From Microstegium vimineum (lineage: Eukaryota > Streptophyta > Magnoliopsida > Poales > Poaceae): 64,000 nt of DNA. The stretch lies in assembly GCA_022036555.1 (NCBI GenBank), contig CM039130.1, forward strand, positions 16,947,937-17,011,936, given 5' to 3'. The first letter of the stretch is position 1. Every line of letters begins with the position of its first letter. The translations under genes and the position numbers were made by a program. Positions 23,728 to 36,004 of this stretch are shown one piece after another. The notes under the pieces are model-generated. The model made no database searches and had not been told where the DNA came from. It worked only from the letters and a program-made list of their open reading frames with translations.

Positions 23728-23741
23728 GCTCTGATACCAAT
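23728..23741 (-). other. Primer-binding site of SIRE-1
   Basis: The minus strand reads TTGGTATCAGAGCC directly after the 5' LTR, matching the initiator-methionine tRNA primer site usual in plant copia elements. Confidence 0.88.
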
Positions 23742-25423
23742 TGAAAGGATCAAGATGCCCAAGAGGGGGGGGGTGAATTGGGCTTGTTTTAAATTTCTAA
23801 AGCAAATATGAAAACCTATCAAATGCCAATCACCCCCTAGTGCCTATGATCCGTGTGTCCTAGCTAGAAAGCGGTAGCAGTTCATGGAAATTAAAAGCAA
23901 CCTAACCAATTCTAGTAGGTAGGATAAAAAAACAAGACGGAATGTAATGTGGAAATATAAAGAGCTAGGGAAAAGAAATTCTCAGTGACGCGGCAATGTT
24001 TTCCCGAGGTATCGAGGTGTCGACACACCCCCGTAGTCCTCGTTGGAGCACCTCGCAAGGTATCGCTCCCCCTCTACCCGCGCAAGGGTAGAGTGCTCTC
24101 TACGGGCTGATTCTTCGCCACTCCGGCTCGGTGAATCGCCCACAACCGATCACAAGAGCTTGGAGAAGAGCCGCCAACAATCTTCCGGTGATCACTTCCT
24201 CCGAACACCACCAAACTGTCTAGGTGTTGTCGAACACCAAGAGTAATAAGCACAAGACCTTCACTTGACCAACTCAAGGCTAGGAAGGTGGATGGATGCA
24301 CACAAGTCACTCCTAATCACTCTAGGAGGGAAGAACAAGATGAACTCTCTCTAATCTCTCTCTCACTAGGCACTTGACTCTCCAAAGGATTTCTCAAGGT
24401 GTCACTAGCTGAAACAATGGCCAAGAGAGGTCCTAAGGACGAAGGGGGAAACTATAAATAGTCCCCACCTCCAAAACTAGCCGTTTTTTACTTTTTCCTC
24501 TCTCTGCGAAGCCACCGGACTAGTCTGGAGCTTATACCACCGGACCAAGCACACTGGTTCGGAGCTCACTCTGACTTCCAACTCAGGCACCATCGGACTA
24601 CTCTGCTTGGTCCGACGCCCTGGTCTGACGCACTGGTCCAGAGCCAGGGTGCTCTCTGAGTGAAAAACTTCTTCTCTTTTTCGAACCACCGGACCACTCT
24701 CCTTGGTCCGGAGCCCTGGTCCGACGCTCTGGTCCAGAGCCAGGGTGCTCACTGAGTGAAACCAATCTCCTGTTTTGAGGCATCGGACTAGCCGTCGGAC
24801 TAGTCCGGAGCCTTCTCTCTCTCTGACACGAGCCATCGGACCACTCTCCTATGGTCCGACGCTTTCCAGACAGGTGGTTCGGAGCTTCTCGAGCTGAGAT
24901 TTTGCCTAAGTCAGGGACCGTCGGACCACTCTCCTATGGTCCGACGCCTACTTGGAAGAATGGTCCGGAGCCTCTTTCTCCCCCTATTTCAACTGTTTTT
25001 GCTAAGATTTCTCAAGGGATTTTGCTCCTACCATTTCTAGGGTTAACCATGGGCTGAAAGCAAGGTCTCTAGGACTAGTTGTGACAAGTGTGCATATACC
25101 CACTTTCCTAAACCCTCCTAGGTAAAGCTACTAATCTCATACCCCCCTTTATAGTACGGTCAAAGGAAAAAACAAAACCCTAGCTATACGTAGTGCCCTT
25201 CTCAACCTTATGGCACTAAGAACTAGTCTAGTCTTCAACTTGTATCATCATCCTTCGTAACCCAAACGATTTCCATCTTGGGGGCATGAATATCCATTAA
25301 GCCCATTCAAATTGCATCACTAATGACCTAACACAACTAACTTTGCCTCTGCAAAACACACGTTAGTCATAGTGACCTAGTATTGTCGTTAATCGCCTAA
25401 ACACAAGGGTCCATGATTCTTCA
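23742..25423 (-). repeat. 5' LTR of SIRE-1
   Basis: 1,682 bp, ending TTCA at 25423 next to target duplication ATAGC. Same TATTTATA box and GTCCGACG array as the other LTR. Confidence 0.92.
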
Positions 25424-25655
25424 ATAGCCGATCAGAGTTTTGAATAGCAAGGTATGGATCGATTAACCGCAGTTCATGTAGAGCTCGATGAAGTCGAGGA
25501 TAAAAAAGGTAATGATCATCATGAGGTACACGAGACATTTCAAGGTCATTATATTGATTCATGCCTAATACAGACTAATTGTTGAGGAATACTTTGTTTA
25601 CAATGTCCTTGGCACGGGTTATATCAACTATCGCCTCACCATGCTCCTGGAAGGC
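25424..25655. mobile_element. Remnant of element A with 3' end of an opposite-strand gene
   Basis: Continuation of 11421-11500 after SIRE-1; matches 38711-38942 of element B, including the C-terminal codons of the minus-strand gene found there. It ends abruptly at about 25655, in mid-gene, against Tekay gag sequence, which marks a deletion or recombination junction. Confidence 0.7.
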
Positions 25656-27715
25656 TTCTTGTTTCCGTTGTGGAGAACCTGGACATTATGCTTTCCACTG
25701 TCCTAAGAAGCAGAACCAGAACAATGATAGTGGCAGTCGGGGAAGATCATCTCAAGTACCTCCTCATTCCGAAAGGGTGAATCATGTGTCTGTTGCTTCA
25801 GCTCAGGAGGCCCCGGAGGTCATGTTGGGTACGTTTGACATCAACTCCATGAAGGAATATGAGGTTGCTACGCTAGCCAGAAAACAAAACTTTTCGACCT
25901 CATAAACCAGGATCTACTGCTAGTTACAGGTTACGGGATTACCACTAGACGCGCAGGTGCAGCGGAAGACGACTTGATGTAGTCGTGCGCGTTGCAGCAG
26001 GCAGTGCAGTTGCGTGGTCGTCTGTCTCAACGTCCCCTTCGCGCGGTTCGTCCTTGTGCTCCAGATGCAGCACCTCCGAGGAATCCCACAAGTGCAGGGA
26101 GGAAGCGTTGCGCCTCCGGACTGCTAGGTCCACAAGGAGCAAAAGGCGCGAGCGTGGGGAGGCGACGGCGGCTGCCAAAAAGCGTGGATCAATTCGCCCC
26201 GCGCCCACCCCTTGCTTATATAGGTGTCCTGACGAGCTCCCACGATGGAGGCCCATTAGAAACCCTAAACCTAGTCTAATTCGGGTCCAACCCGAATTAG
26301 GCTTCCAGCCCCTTAAGCGTGCGACCCTATGAGCTCACGCATACATAGACATGGCCCAAGTACTCTTACTCGACCAATAGTTGATAGCGGCCTCTAGCAA
26401 GGCGTGTCAACTCCTATGCATACGCTATGATCATATCAGACGAACCATTATGACCATGTACAAGTTATTCCCTTTGCCACTCGATATATGGTTCAACTCG
26501 TGGGTTAACACTTAACCCAAGCATGGCCATGCATTTGTTGATCCAATCACATGAGTGATCCAGTGATATCTCTCTCACGAAGAGAGGGGCAAATTCCATC
26601 TTGATTGTCTATGTCTCATAGCATGTTTCCCGACCACCCAAGGACCACCTTTATAACTACCCAATAACGGAGTAGCGTTTGATAGTCTCTAAGTAGATCG
26701 TTTCACATCTTGAGTACATACCACAATCTCAGGTCTAAGGACATAACGTACATGACATGAATAGAGACTTTCTCCTATTGGGTCAGTCCAGCCTACATGT
26801 CTCACATGTGCCCACATTATTAGTTTGACATCTCCATGTCTATGACTTGTGAAACATAGCCATCAACTAATACATGTGCTGGTCTAATATTCAAGTGTGC
26901 TCTTACAAGAATGCCGACCAGGGACAACTTTTAGAATAACCATTCAGGTAATTGAGTTCCACAAACAATTCACATAATCGTCAATCAATACCAGTTGTCT
27001 ATAATGGATATTCAAAGAACACTTTATTAGTCATGGATACAATCAGAATATAATCATCTACATGATTAGCTCTAGGGCATATTCCTAACACTCCATTCCC
27101 GCCTCTATTCTTTTTGATTCTGGAGCATCACATACTTTTATTTCGCAAGCATTTGTTACCATACATAGCATACCCATGATAGCTATGAAGAACCACATGT
27201 TAGTAAGTTCACCCGGGGGACCTATACAAGTTGTTCATAGATGCCCCTCAATTAATCTAACCTTAAGGGGGGTAGACTTTATGATTAGTCCACTTGTGCT
27301 GAGAAGTTCTAGAATTGATGTGATCATGGGTATGGATTGGATGAAAGCACATCAGGCAGTAATCCAATGCAAAGAGAAGACAATGTCTCTTGTTACACCG
27401 AAGGGTGATCAGATCAGTGTTCATGTAGTTATGCAGCAACCGGAGACAACCATTGTGAACCAGATTGAGGATGGAACCAATCAGGATGATCCAGTGGTGA
27501 ATGAATTCCATGATGTCCTTCCAGATGAACTGCCAGGTATGCCACCTGACCGAGACATTATTTGATTGGGTAATTAAGTTGTGTAAAGTTCAGTGGAACC
27601 GATATTCAGAGGCACAAGCAACATGGGAAAGAGAAGACGATCTGAGGAAATCATACCCATAGTTGTTTGAGCAAGCCAGCTAATCTTGAGGATGAGATTC
27701 TTTTAACAGGGGTAT
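25656..27715 (+). pseudogene. Gag/protease remnant of Tekay element E
   Basis: The zinc knuckle CFRCGEPGHYAFHC (about 25660-25700) and a Ser/Gln-rich linker lead to LGTFDINS. After the solo LTR the frame resumes with SIPASILFDSGASHTFISQ, the aspartic protease with DSGAS active site. GMDWMKAHQAVIQCKEK and FHDVLPDELPGMPPDRDI, the junction of protease with RT, follow. After 27560 the sequence jumps to the C-terminal tail of pol (KLCKVQWNRYSEAQATWERED, then a stop). The protein would have been a gypsy Gag-Pol polyprotein. Insertion plus deletion leaves no enzymatic core. Confidence 0.8.
25850..27090 (-). repeat. Angela-like copia solo LTR
   Basis: Minus strand starts TGTTAGGAATATGCCCTAG, the hallmark start of Angela/Bianca-type LTRs, and ends CATATTCCTTCA. 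The 5-bp target duplication CTCCA is perfect (25845-25849 and 27091-27095), and removing the LTR restores the gag-protease frame of the host element. With no internal domain it is a solo LTR left by LTR-LTR recombination. Confidence 0.85.
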
Positions 27716-27718
27716 ATT

Positions 27719-30651
27719 TGTAACACCCCAAAATTTGCATTGTTTTGAAAAGTGCTAAATTGATTTAATTATGCTTTTACTGCTGTGCATTTAATATATA
27801 ATTGAGAAAATATATATAGTTTTGGTGAAATTAAAATTTATCATGTAGCAACATGTTTTTGCATTCATGCTGGTGCATTTATTGTTTTGTATTGAGTGGT
27901 TTTTGAAAAGAATTCAAAACTGTTTTCGAAAATGTATTTGAAATTGGCTTTCGAATTCAATTCTAGAAAAAATTGTCAAAGCATTTCTTTTCCTCTCTCC
28001 CCTGTTTCCTCATTTCAGCCTGGTGGCCCAGCCAGCCGCAGGCTTCCCCCTTTCCTCCTTAGGCCTTTAGCTGCTCTCCCTAGCTCGGTCCATTCAACTG
28101 AGGCAAAAGCGCGTCCCAGCTCCACTCCTACCTTGCCTTGGCCCAGCGACGGATTGGCCAACAGCCGCACGCAAGGGCTTCCCCCTCCTTTCCTCCTTGT
28201 AACACTGATGCTGGGTCCCGCGTGTCAGCCCTCTCCCTCCCCTCTCCTTGCTCGCACCGAGCTTGAGTCGGATGCCGACTCAATGTCTTGCCACAACCGG
28301 ATCGTTAAGTCCCGAGTTTGTTGGGATTCCTTTCCTATCCACGCGTCGTTGTCTTCTCTAGCAACCCATGTATCCCTATCGCCCTGTTTTATTCCCATCA
28401 ACTGCCGCCGCCATCCTAAACGGCGATAGCAGAGACGCCGCAAGCTCAAACACCGCCCGTCGCTGCCATTGACGTCCGCCCGAGCACCTCAGTCATGCGC
28501 TAGTCCTCTTTCCCCTCCGGAGCAAAGTACGCGACTTCTCGAGCAATCCCGACCACTTGGTTTCAAGTTGGTTTGACCCTAGCAACTCACCGACGTTTGC
28601 AGTAGGCCAGGATCCACCCCATCGAGCCGCAGGCACTCCCCGAGGTCCCTCCAACCGTGCAAACCGCCCAGGTAGACTCGCCTTCTCCCCCTCTTCCTCA
28701 CAATCCTCTCGGCTCTCAATTTGATGGCCTGAAGGCCTAGAACCGCCCACGCTGGCGAGCTTCTCGCCGGAAGCCATGGAGCACCGCCGCGCCTGCCTAT
28801 ATCCGGCCGGCAAGCCCCACTCCCCCTCCCCAGCTCTAATCTCGTGCGTCCGTTCCCGATCGGACGAACAATAGCCGTTGATACCCCTTCGATCCGACGT
28901 TCTTGCAAAAGGGACCCTAAGTGTTTTTAAGTCTGAACCGCTTTCTCTTTAGGAAGGCGTATTCCTTTCTAAATTTCGTTTTAAATGAAAATAATTGGAA
29001 AATCAATATTTACAGTTTTGCCACTCATATTCAAATGCTTATATCTCTCTCGTTTTAAATCCGTTTTGACCCGTTCAAGTTGCGTTAGATTTGTAATAAA
29101 ATTCTCTTTATGTTAATACCAGTGTTAGTCAATTTTGAAACTTTATAATTTCGTGATTAGATTTGAACTAATATCTTTGTATAGGAAAACGTGTTTAATT
29201 CATAACTTCGTCGTTTTAGCTCTGTTTTTCGTGCACAAAACATCGTTGTGATCGTAGCAATACGTAGATTAGTTTTATAAACTTTTAATCTTGTTTTCTT
29301 ACTGTTGGTGTACTATTCTAATTATAGCTTTGTTTGCTTTGTGTATGTTTTCCCGTTGGTTGTATGGTGTTGTTTGATGATCGGTATAGACGTTGAGCAA
29401 CCCGTCGAAGAGCCAGAGTTTTTCTTCGACCAAGAACAGCAAGACCAGCAGGAATACTTCAAAGAAGGCAAGTATAACATGGGATTATCCTTGTTGTCCT
29501 ATTCACAATTAATATAATTCATATGCATGATATCCCTTGTTTACCATAGTTTGATCCTAGTGATTTGTTATCCTGAATACCTTGACACCTATGATTTGAT
29601 CCACCATATATGCTTAGTATTGATAGTGCTCAAACCGGATGTACATGATCTTAATTTGTTAATGACTATATGCAATAATGATAAAACTCGCTTTTTAGCA
29701 ACATTGGATTATAGGAGCTTATCTGTCGGCAAAATTTGGGATATACAGTACAACCACGAGGGCTATATGGATCTGGCTCTAGCTCAATATGGGGACCTTT
29801 TCTAGCTCGTTCAGTGGTTACCTTTATGGCGCAAATTGGGGCGTGGCGAGATGGGTATAGTGTGGTTCCCAACCTATGTGAGCAGCCGTTATAATGGAGT
29901 GCACCATAGGAAGGTTGGCTCTATATCCCCCTGTCATGAACCTTGCGGCCCTAGCTTGTTAGACAAACCCTTGAAAGGTTTCATAGTTTACCCTGCCTGC
30001 TCACCTCGGTAGTGTTTTGGGAGTCATGATCCCGGGCATATGGGCAAATATGACTCATGGGTAAAGTTGTACACCTCTGATCAGAGTTAAAAACTATCAT
30101 GATAGCCGTGCTCACGGACACGAGCGGCACAGAAAACTCACAGAATTATTGGGTTCTTATTTCTATGTGGCTTATGCAAGTTCTTATTCATTAATTGTAT
30201 CATTGTCATTTACTTTATAATCATGGATATTTGAGCTTATGCAATCACCTTGACAATTGTTGATATTAATATGAATTTGATCTACTTAAAATTCTTACCG
30301 CTACAAACCATGCATATCCTTTTGAGCTTCATGAACCCCGTGTTATATTTTTTGAGTACGTATATGCTCACCCTTGCATTCAAACACCATAGATGAAGAT
30401 TGGATTGATGATTACCGCAATGAGTACTAGTCTTGAAGTCAACCAGTCAACCAGTCCCTTTGGAGCTTCCGCAGATGTCGTCGTCTTAGCTTTAGTTTAT
30501 TTGTTTAAAACTCTGTAATGAATATTTATTCGCTATGTAATAAGCACTGTGATGGTACTTTTATGGTTTGTCAACTCATGTGTGCGACTATTCTTGGGGT
30601 GCACATGAGCCTTTTATGCACTTGTTTTTGTTCTTAAAAATGGGTGTGACA
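27719..30651 (+). repeat. 3' LTR of Tekay element E
   Basis: TGTAACACCCCAAAATTTGC at the start and GGGTGTGACA at the end, 2,933 bp. Its 5' and 3' thirds match the reverse complement of 51538-54480, while the middle differs strongly. No host gene was found within; small open frames such as 27896-28429 lie in the LTR and show no domain. Confidence 0.85.
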
Positions 30652-30960
30652 GGGTTGTTTCCAAGCAGCCATAAAAGTAAACAAGCCAAGCCACGTCCAG
30701 TACATTTAACAAATCTAATAGATTAAGATGATAAAGCACATGCATCATATGAATGAAGCACAAACAGATCGGCTATGTTAGCCGATATGGGTTCCATGAG
30801 GCTTGAACAAGATCCATATGCTCAGCCTCGAATGGATCTAAGGTTTGGTAGACATAACCCAACACACATGGCAGTGGGGTCTGGTGGATGTAGTTGTACC
30901 GCGTATGTTGGACTAGATCCAACAACCCTCAAACCAATCTAACAACTGGACGTATGTCTC
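30652..30960 (-). mobile_element. Element C LTR, left piece in copy 2
   Basis: Matches 2437-2745 of copy 1 (about 97% by eye) and ends with the same GTCTC at 30956-30960. Its beginning was cut by Tekay element E. The LTR resumes at 40649 beyond element B. Confidence 0.75.
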
Positions 30961-32578
30961 TGTTAACACTATATTTTGGCATGGCCAGATACGTATTGAT
31001 GGGCTCCTAGCAGGCCTTCGGAGGAGACATCCAAGATGGACCCGAAAGATCGACTAAGGAAATAAGGGATCATGGAAAGATCTTCGGTCGATTTGAACAG
31101 TACGCACGCGACGATCTCGGCAATGGAGTGGATTGAGGCCCAAGTCATATTCTGTTTCCTTATTATTAGGACTTGCGTGACGGCCGGTTAGGGTATATGC
31201 TATGGTCTATAAATAGCAAGGCCTAGGGAATGAGAAGGACATCCACTCAATCAAATACACAACTTAGTCCTTAGTTTCCGGCCTTCGGCCACCCCTAGGA
31301 GTAGGAGTAGATCAAATTTCGGTGAACCTTCGATGGATTGGACTGCATCAACTAGATCGACCTCCGGTTTGCTTGTAAGTTTAGCCTTGGTTCATGTCTC
31401 GTTTGTACGGCTGTATTGTGTAACTCGTGCAAGCTCGGTATGAGCTAGTTATCAGTTTGAATCTATTGTTCATGGGGCTGCATTGCTTCAATCTCACATG
31501 AATCGTGGCTTCAGGCTAATTATCGGCTCTATTAAATTGGTGATCTAATAGATTCATTAAGTTATCGATATTGTCTGTTATACTTTGTTCAATCTATTAT
31601 TACAATATCTTGCCCAATCTCATCTAATGGACCGGCATGCGCTTTACTTCCAATCTAGATCTATTGCCTCTGATACATCTATTGTTACACTTAGAGGGGC
31701 GATTGATCTAGGATCACATCGGCTAATCCATTAGTTGCGATTGTTACATCTTGCGGGTTCGAGACATGTGTTCGGTTATCAGATTGGTTTGAGTGTGTTT
31801 GGATCTAATTCAACACATGTGGTACGGCTGCATCTGACGAACCCCACTGCCATTGTGTGTTGGATTATGTATGTTCAGACTTAGTTCTATTTGAGGTTGA
31901 ACACATGGATCTTGTTCAAGCCTCATGGATCCCATATCGACTACTACAACTGATCTGGTTATGCTTCAATCATACGATGTATATACACTATTATCTTAAT
32001 CTATTGAATCTATTGAATGTACTGGACGTGATTCGGCTTGTTTACTTTTATGGCTGCATGGAAACACCCCAATGCTAGTAAACTGGTCGGATTATCGGGT
32101 TAATTGTCATCATGGCTGCATGGGAACACACCTCTATTGATGATTAATCTTTATCTGATATGCTTAGTAGATCTGATGGTTTGGTGATGATAATGTTACA
32201 TGTATCGCATCTTTACATTGCTATCATCATATGATCGACTAAATTATGTACCTCAGAATTGATATCTTGCGATAGCCATTCATATATCATCTTAATGATT
32301 CTCACTGTTTGGGGTTGACTCTTTAGTCAGTCTCCGGTATTCATCAGCTATATGAGAGTTGCACACTCATGGAACTATCTGGCAACAACCGGCAGGTTCC
32401 ATAATTTGACGTTTCATCTACTTAACAATTACAGGTCAAATTGACTGGCACACCTGGAATCGATCCTCGAAGTGGCCTAAGCCGCTTAAGGGGTTTAGGA
32501 GATCAAGCTCTGCTGCTACACGGTCTTTGCAGGCCCTACGTAGTGCTGACGCCATAAGCCCCATTTTTTGCGTCAACA
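30961..32578 (+). repeat. 5' LTR of element B
   Basis: 1,618 bp, TGTTAACACTATATTTTGG...GCGTCAACA, with TATAAATA at 31208-31215. About 98% identical by eye to element A's LTR, but visibly more different from B's own 3' LTR. Confidence 0.88.
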
Positions 32579-33235
32579 CATTTTGGCACGCTCGGTGAGA
32601 CCACAATCGTCAAACTTGGACAAAGGCAAAGCTGAAGTCTCATACACAACCAAACAAGAGAGGCTGAAGACCCTCGGTCCCGACTCCCTGGTGACCGAGG
32701 AAGAGTTTGAAGAGACCCTACGAAGGATTAGACGAGATAGTTGATCCACCTGGTGCTGACTATTTGCCTACTGCCCAGGCAAGGTGGAGGCGTCAGAGCG
32801 AAGAAGACAAAGCGAAGAAACCAATAGCGGAGCATTCCAGAGTTGTGGAGACGATCGACGTGCATGAGAATATTGCTCGTTCTTCGTGTACAGCCTCAAC
32901 AAGAATCTGGAGTTGCGTACCAGGGAAAATTGTCCCGGGTGCAACGAACGTTTCGAGGAATACAGAAGGCTCCAAGCTGATGGAAGATTCACTCGAGGAC
33001 AAGTGGAATATAAGGAGGGGAATCCTCGTGTCATCGAAGATGGTGTTCGTGGTTGGCCCAGTACTAAGGTTGTCAGCATAGACCGTGCTCAGTCTCGACC
33101 GGCCAGCCCAACGAGCACCAGTCATCCCAGAATCCTAGAAGGCTGGCCAAGACCTAGAAGAGGAGATTCTGACACTAGAGGGCTGACAGACAGCGGCGGG
33201 AGGCAGCAGGTCATGCTGCTAGTTTCTTCTCGCCT
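32579..33235 (+). pseudogene. Leader and gag-like region of element B
   Basis: Follows the LTR with TTGGCACGCTCGGTG. Pieces of the element A open frame are recognisable (DEIVDPPGADYLPTAQARWRRQ and CPGCNERFEEYRRLQADGRF) but in two alternating frames, so frameshifts have broken it. From 33083 it continues into QSRPASPTSTSHPRILEG-type sequence that copy 1 lacks because element F interrupted it there. No capsid motif could be assigned with certainty. Confidence 0.5.
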
Positions 33236-33903
33236 ATGGAGTTCAGGGCGCTGATGGATGCTGAAGTTTATTCCGACTTCGATGAGTCAGATTTCGGAGA
33301 GCAAGTCGGTGCGCTCACGCTTGAATTCCATGCAGTCTTCGGCAATCCTACGAGGCATAGGCACCTGAAGGCACTATACATCCAAGGATACATCAACGGG
33401 AGGTTTGTCGGAAGGATACTGGTCGATGGTGGTGCCTCAATCAACCTAATGCCAGCTCACATCATTCCTAAACTCGGGTTGGAGTCCGAGAGGCTCTTCA
33501 ACACAGATTTGTCGCTTGGCGACTTCGTGAGGAGGAAGTCCGAAGCCAAGGGGTTCTGCAGGTGGAGTTGACAGCTGGCAGTAAGACTCTATTGACAACT
33601 TTCTTCGTCATTGACGGGGACAGTTCATACAATCTGCTCCTGGTCAGAGACTAGATTCATGCCAACAGTTGCATCCCGTCTATGATGCATCAGATTGCAA
33701 TACAATGGATGGACAACGATGAACTAGAGGTCATTCCGGTCGATGATTCGATTTCTATAGCAACCGTTGACCCTGCTCACCGGGTTTTGGAGGATTACGC
33801 TTTCGACTGCTTTTCGGGCAGGAGGTTGCAAGAAGACCTCACTACTCTCAACATTGTATGTCAACAGCTGACCCGAGCAGTCAGCTTAAACGAAGTGGAG
33901 TGA
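33236..33903 (+). pseudogene. Retropepsin-like protease region of element B
   Basis: The frame 33236-33571 contains HLKALYIQGYINGRFVGRIL followed by VDGGASINLMPAHIIPKLGL, a clear aspartic-protease active-site region of the Tat lineage (D-G-G-A/S replacing D-T/S-G). It continues in other frames with FFVIDGDSSYNLLLVRD, then a TAG where a Trp codon is usual, then IHANSCIPSMMHQIAIQW. The linker towards RT runs to 33903. The protease would cleave Gag-Pol; here stop and frame changes break it. Confidence 0.7.
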
Positions 33904-35980
33904 TAGGTGACAGTGAAGGCAAGCTGGACGAAAGGCTTACGTCGGCCGGCAAAGCTAGATGGTGATGAACCTAGGCCAACGCACAACAGTACCCAAATCA
34001 AGTCCCGAAAGACGAGAGGTTTGGTTGCTCTAAACAAGCATGGGGAATGCTTGGTTCGGGATTGCAGAACGTCCAGTCTTGACTAGAAGCCGATTAAACA
34101 TCATCCACCGATTAAGAAAAAGGTATCGGCTAAAATAAGCGGCAACCCAGGAAGGGTAGGACCAATGTCATGGCCGACGCGAAGTGATCGCTCAGCTTTG
34201 TGAAACAGAGGTCATTCGACAAGAATTGCCTACATGGTCCCTATGCGTGAGAAGGAAGAACGAGTGGAGCTCGCATCAATCTCAGGGGCCACCATGAAAA
34301 TACGCCGACGAACGAGTACCCAATGCTGGTGGCCCATATGCTAGTTGATGCAATGGAAGGCCACAGAGTGATCAGTGTATGGATGGTAGTGATGGGCACA
34401 ATTAGGTCTTCATGGTGGAAGGTGGCGCACGAATGCCGTCAGGTGCCTTGATTCGCTGGGATTACATGGGCGAAGAATTATGACCTTCAGATCGGGGGAT
34501 GTCGGTACAACTTATCAGCTATAGGTTGATCGGCAAAATCTGCAACATGGTGGCATAGACCCAAGGAGTACTGAGAGCACCTTGAAGATCTCAAAGCCAC
34601 CTTAGGGTGCAAGGAAACATGGTTTAGGGATGTACCCCCACAAGTGTGCTCTCGGAGAACTATTGGGGTTCCTGATATTCTTTGCGCATAACCAGGCACC
34701 AGGAATAGTCATGAGGATTCTGACACGGTCAGGCTGTACCACCAAGACCGAGCTGCAATCTTTGATCGGCAAGACCAATTTATCCGATGGTTCACACTAA
34801 ACTTGTCGGCCGAAATCCCGCCAGTCTTAGTCCTGATGAAGCCGGGAAATCAACAAATGTAGCCATGGGGCAGCGAACAGCAGGAGGCTTTCGAAGGGGT
34901 CAAAGAATATTTGAAGTCTTCATTGGCAGTAGCCCCTCTGTAGAGTGGAAGGCTCCCAGATTGGACGCAACAGCCGGTGGCCACGCCATTGCATCGGATT
35001 TGGTATAAGGGTTCCAAGGGGGAAGATAGTAGTATTTGATCCATGGATTGCTCTATCCCAAGACAAGCTACTAGAAGTTGCTTGTACTCAAACTTTTTCC
35101 TATGTCAGGCTATGCTGTCACGTGTCATCATCCAGTGTGCGGTAACATCAAAGTCTGATGTTGGCAAATACGTGCTATCAATGCCTATTCCAAATGGAGG
35201 AATCGGCAAGTGGATCCTTGTACTACCAGAATCTGATTTGTATAAGTCAGCCAAGGTGATTAAGGGGCTAGAGAATGGTTGGCTTTGTCATTCACCGCCC
35301 TAAAAAGGAACCAGTTCAGCTGATATGGCTCCGCTAGCGTTGTTATTTGATTAGCCTAACCGGGAGCATTGGAATCGTCTCGGCACCGCCTCGGGGGGCA
35401 AGTTTCAATATGCTTACCTGTTAGGCCAACGACTGCCGATAATCAAACAGGATGTGACCTCCTCAAAGGTTCTCAGTTGGGAATTAACCGACTCTGCAGA
35501 CTACATGAATGCAAGGACAAGTGTGGAAACTGCCATGGGCTGCCTGGTTCCTCCTCTCATGTTAGCATCAAACAGACACTTGAGGGCGAGGATAGAACAC
35601 CGACAGAGGAAGAAGGCTCGAAATGGGTTTGGTTTGGAAATTCATCTTGCCCATTGGAACTAAGGACAGTAAATATGGTAGATGAACACCAGACCAGGGA
35701 AACCCATATCAGGTTGGAATTCTGGGGAAAGGAGAATAATCTGGAAACCTCAAGAGACATCTTTTCAGAAACACTACTCCAGCATATGAGCCAACACGTC
35801 GTTGGTCGGTCAGGATGGGTAGCCGGTATAATTCATATCGCCTCTAGCACACAGACGATACATTGTATCGCCTTTAGATAAAAAAAAAGGAGCGGGGCAC
35901 AGTTCAAAGCGAAAACAGGGCATTCTGGTAGCATGAGACAGCATCATCCACATAGATATGAGATATCTACAGTCATGAGG
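33904..35980 (+). pseudogene. Degenerate RT/RNase H region of element B
   Basis: No continuous frame exists, but scattered matches to Tat pol remain: about 34870-34960 EQQEAFEGVKEYLKSSLAVAP (RT connection region), 35130-35270 SDVGKYVLSMPIPNGGIGKW (start of the Tat RNase H region), and about 35370-35400 IVSAPPRGASFN (RNase H core). The first 900 bp (33904-34800) show no RT catalytic YxDD that I can find. An integrase domain was not identified before the opposite-strand genes begin at about 36000. Confidence 0.5.
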
Positions 35981-36004
35981 TGTATTTACAAAGAGGGTCA
36001 GCTC

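Larger units (their letters stand above)
11501..25423 (-). mobile_element. Full-length SIRE/Maximus copia retrotransposon (SIRE-1)
   Basis: 13.9-kb element on the minus strand with LTRs at 11501-13195 and 23742-25423, both TGAA...TTCA, and a perfect 5-bp target duplication ATAGC (11496-11500 and 25424-25428). The primer-binding site TTGGTATCAGAGCC adjoins the right LTR, and the polypurine tract AAAAGGGGAGAT adjoins the left. Gene order on the minus strand is gag, protease, integrase, RT, RNase H, then a third long ORF before the 3' LTR. This order and the large size fit the SIRE (Maximus/Opie) clade of Ty1/copia. The two LTRs differ by a few percent at most, so the insertion is fairly recent. 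Every ORF has at least one stop. Confidence 0.93.
25656..30651 (+). mobile_element. Tekay (Del) chromovirus element E, 5'-truncated and internally deleted
   Basis: Retains the end of gag, the protease, the last codons of pol, a polypurine-like region and a 2.93-kb 3' LTR (27719-30651). The 5' LTR and most of gag are missing at the 25655 junction. RT, RNase H and nearly all integrase were removed by a deletion at about 27560. An Angela-like solo LTR (25850-27090) sits inside. The LTR is followed by GGGTT and then element C LTR sequence, so E was inserted in C. Confidence 0.8.

Noticed and set aside
31857..32078. 73-codon frame in the element B LTR
   Set aside because: Lies wholly within an LTR and is not open in element A's copy.
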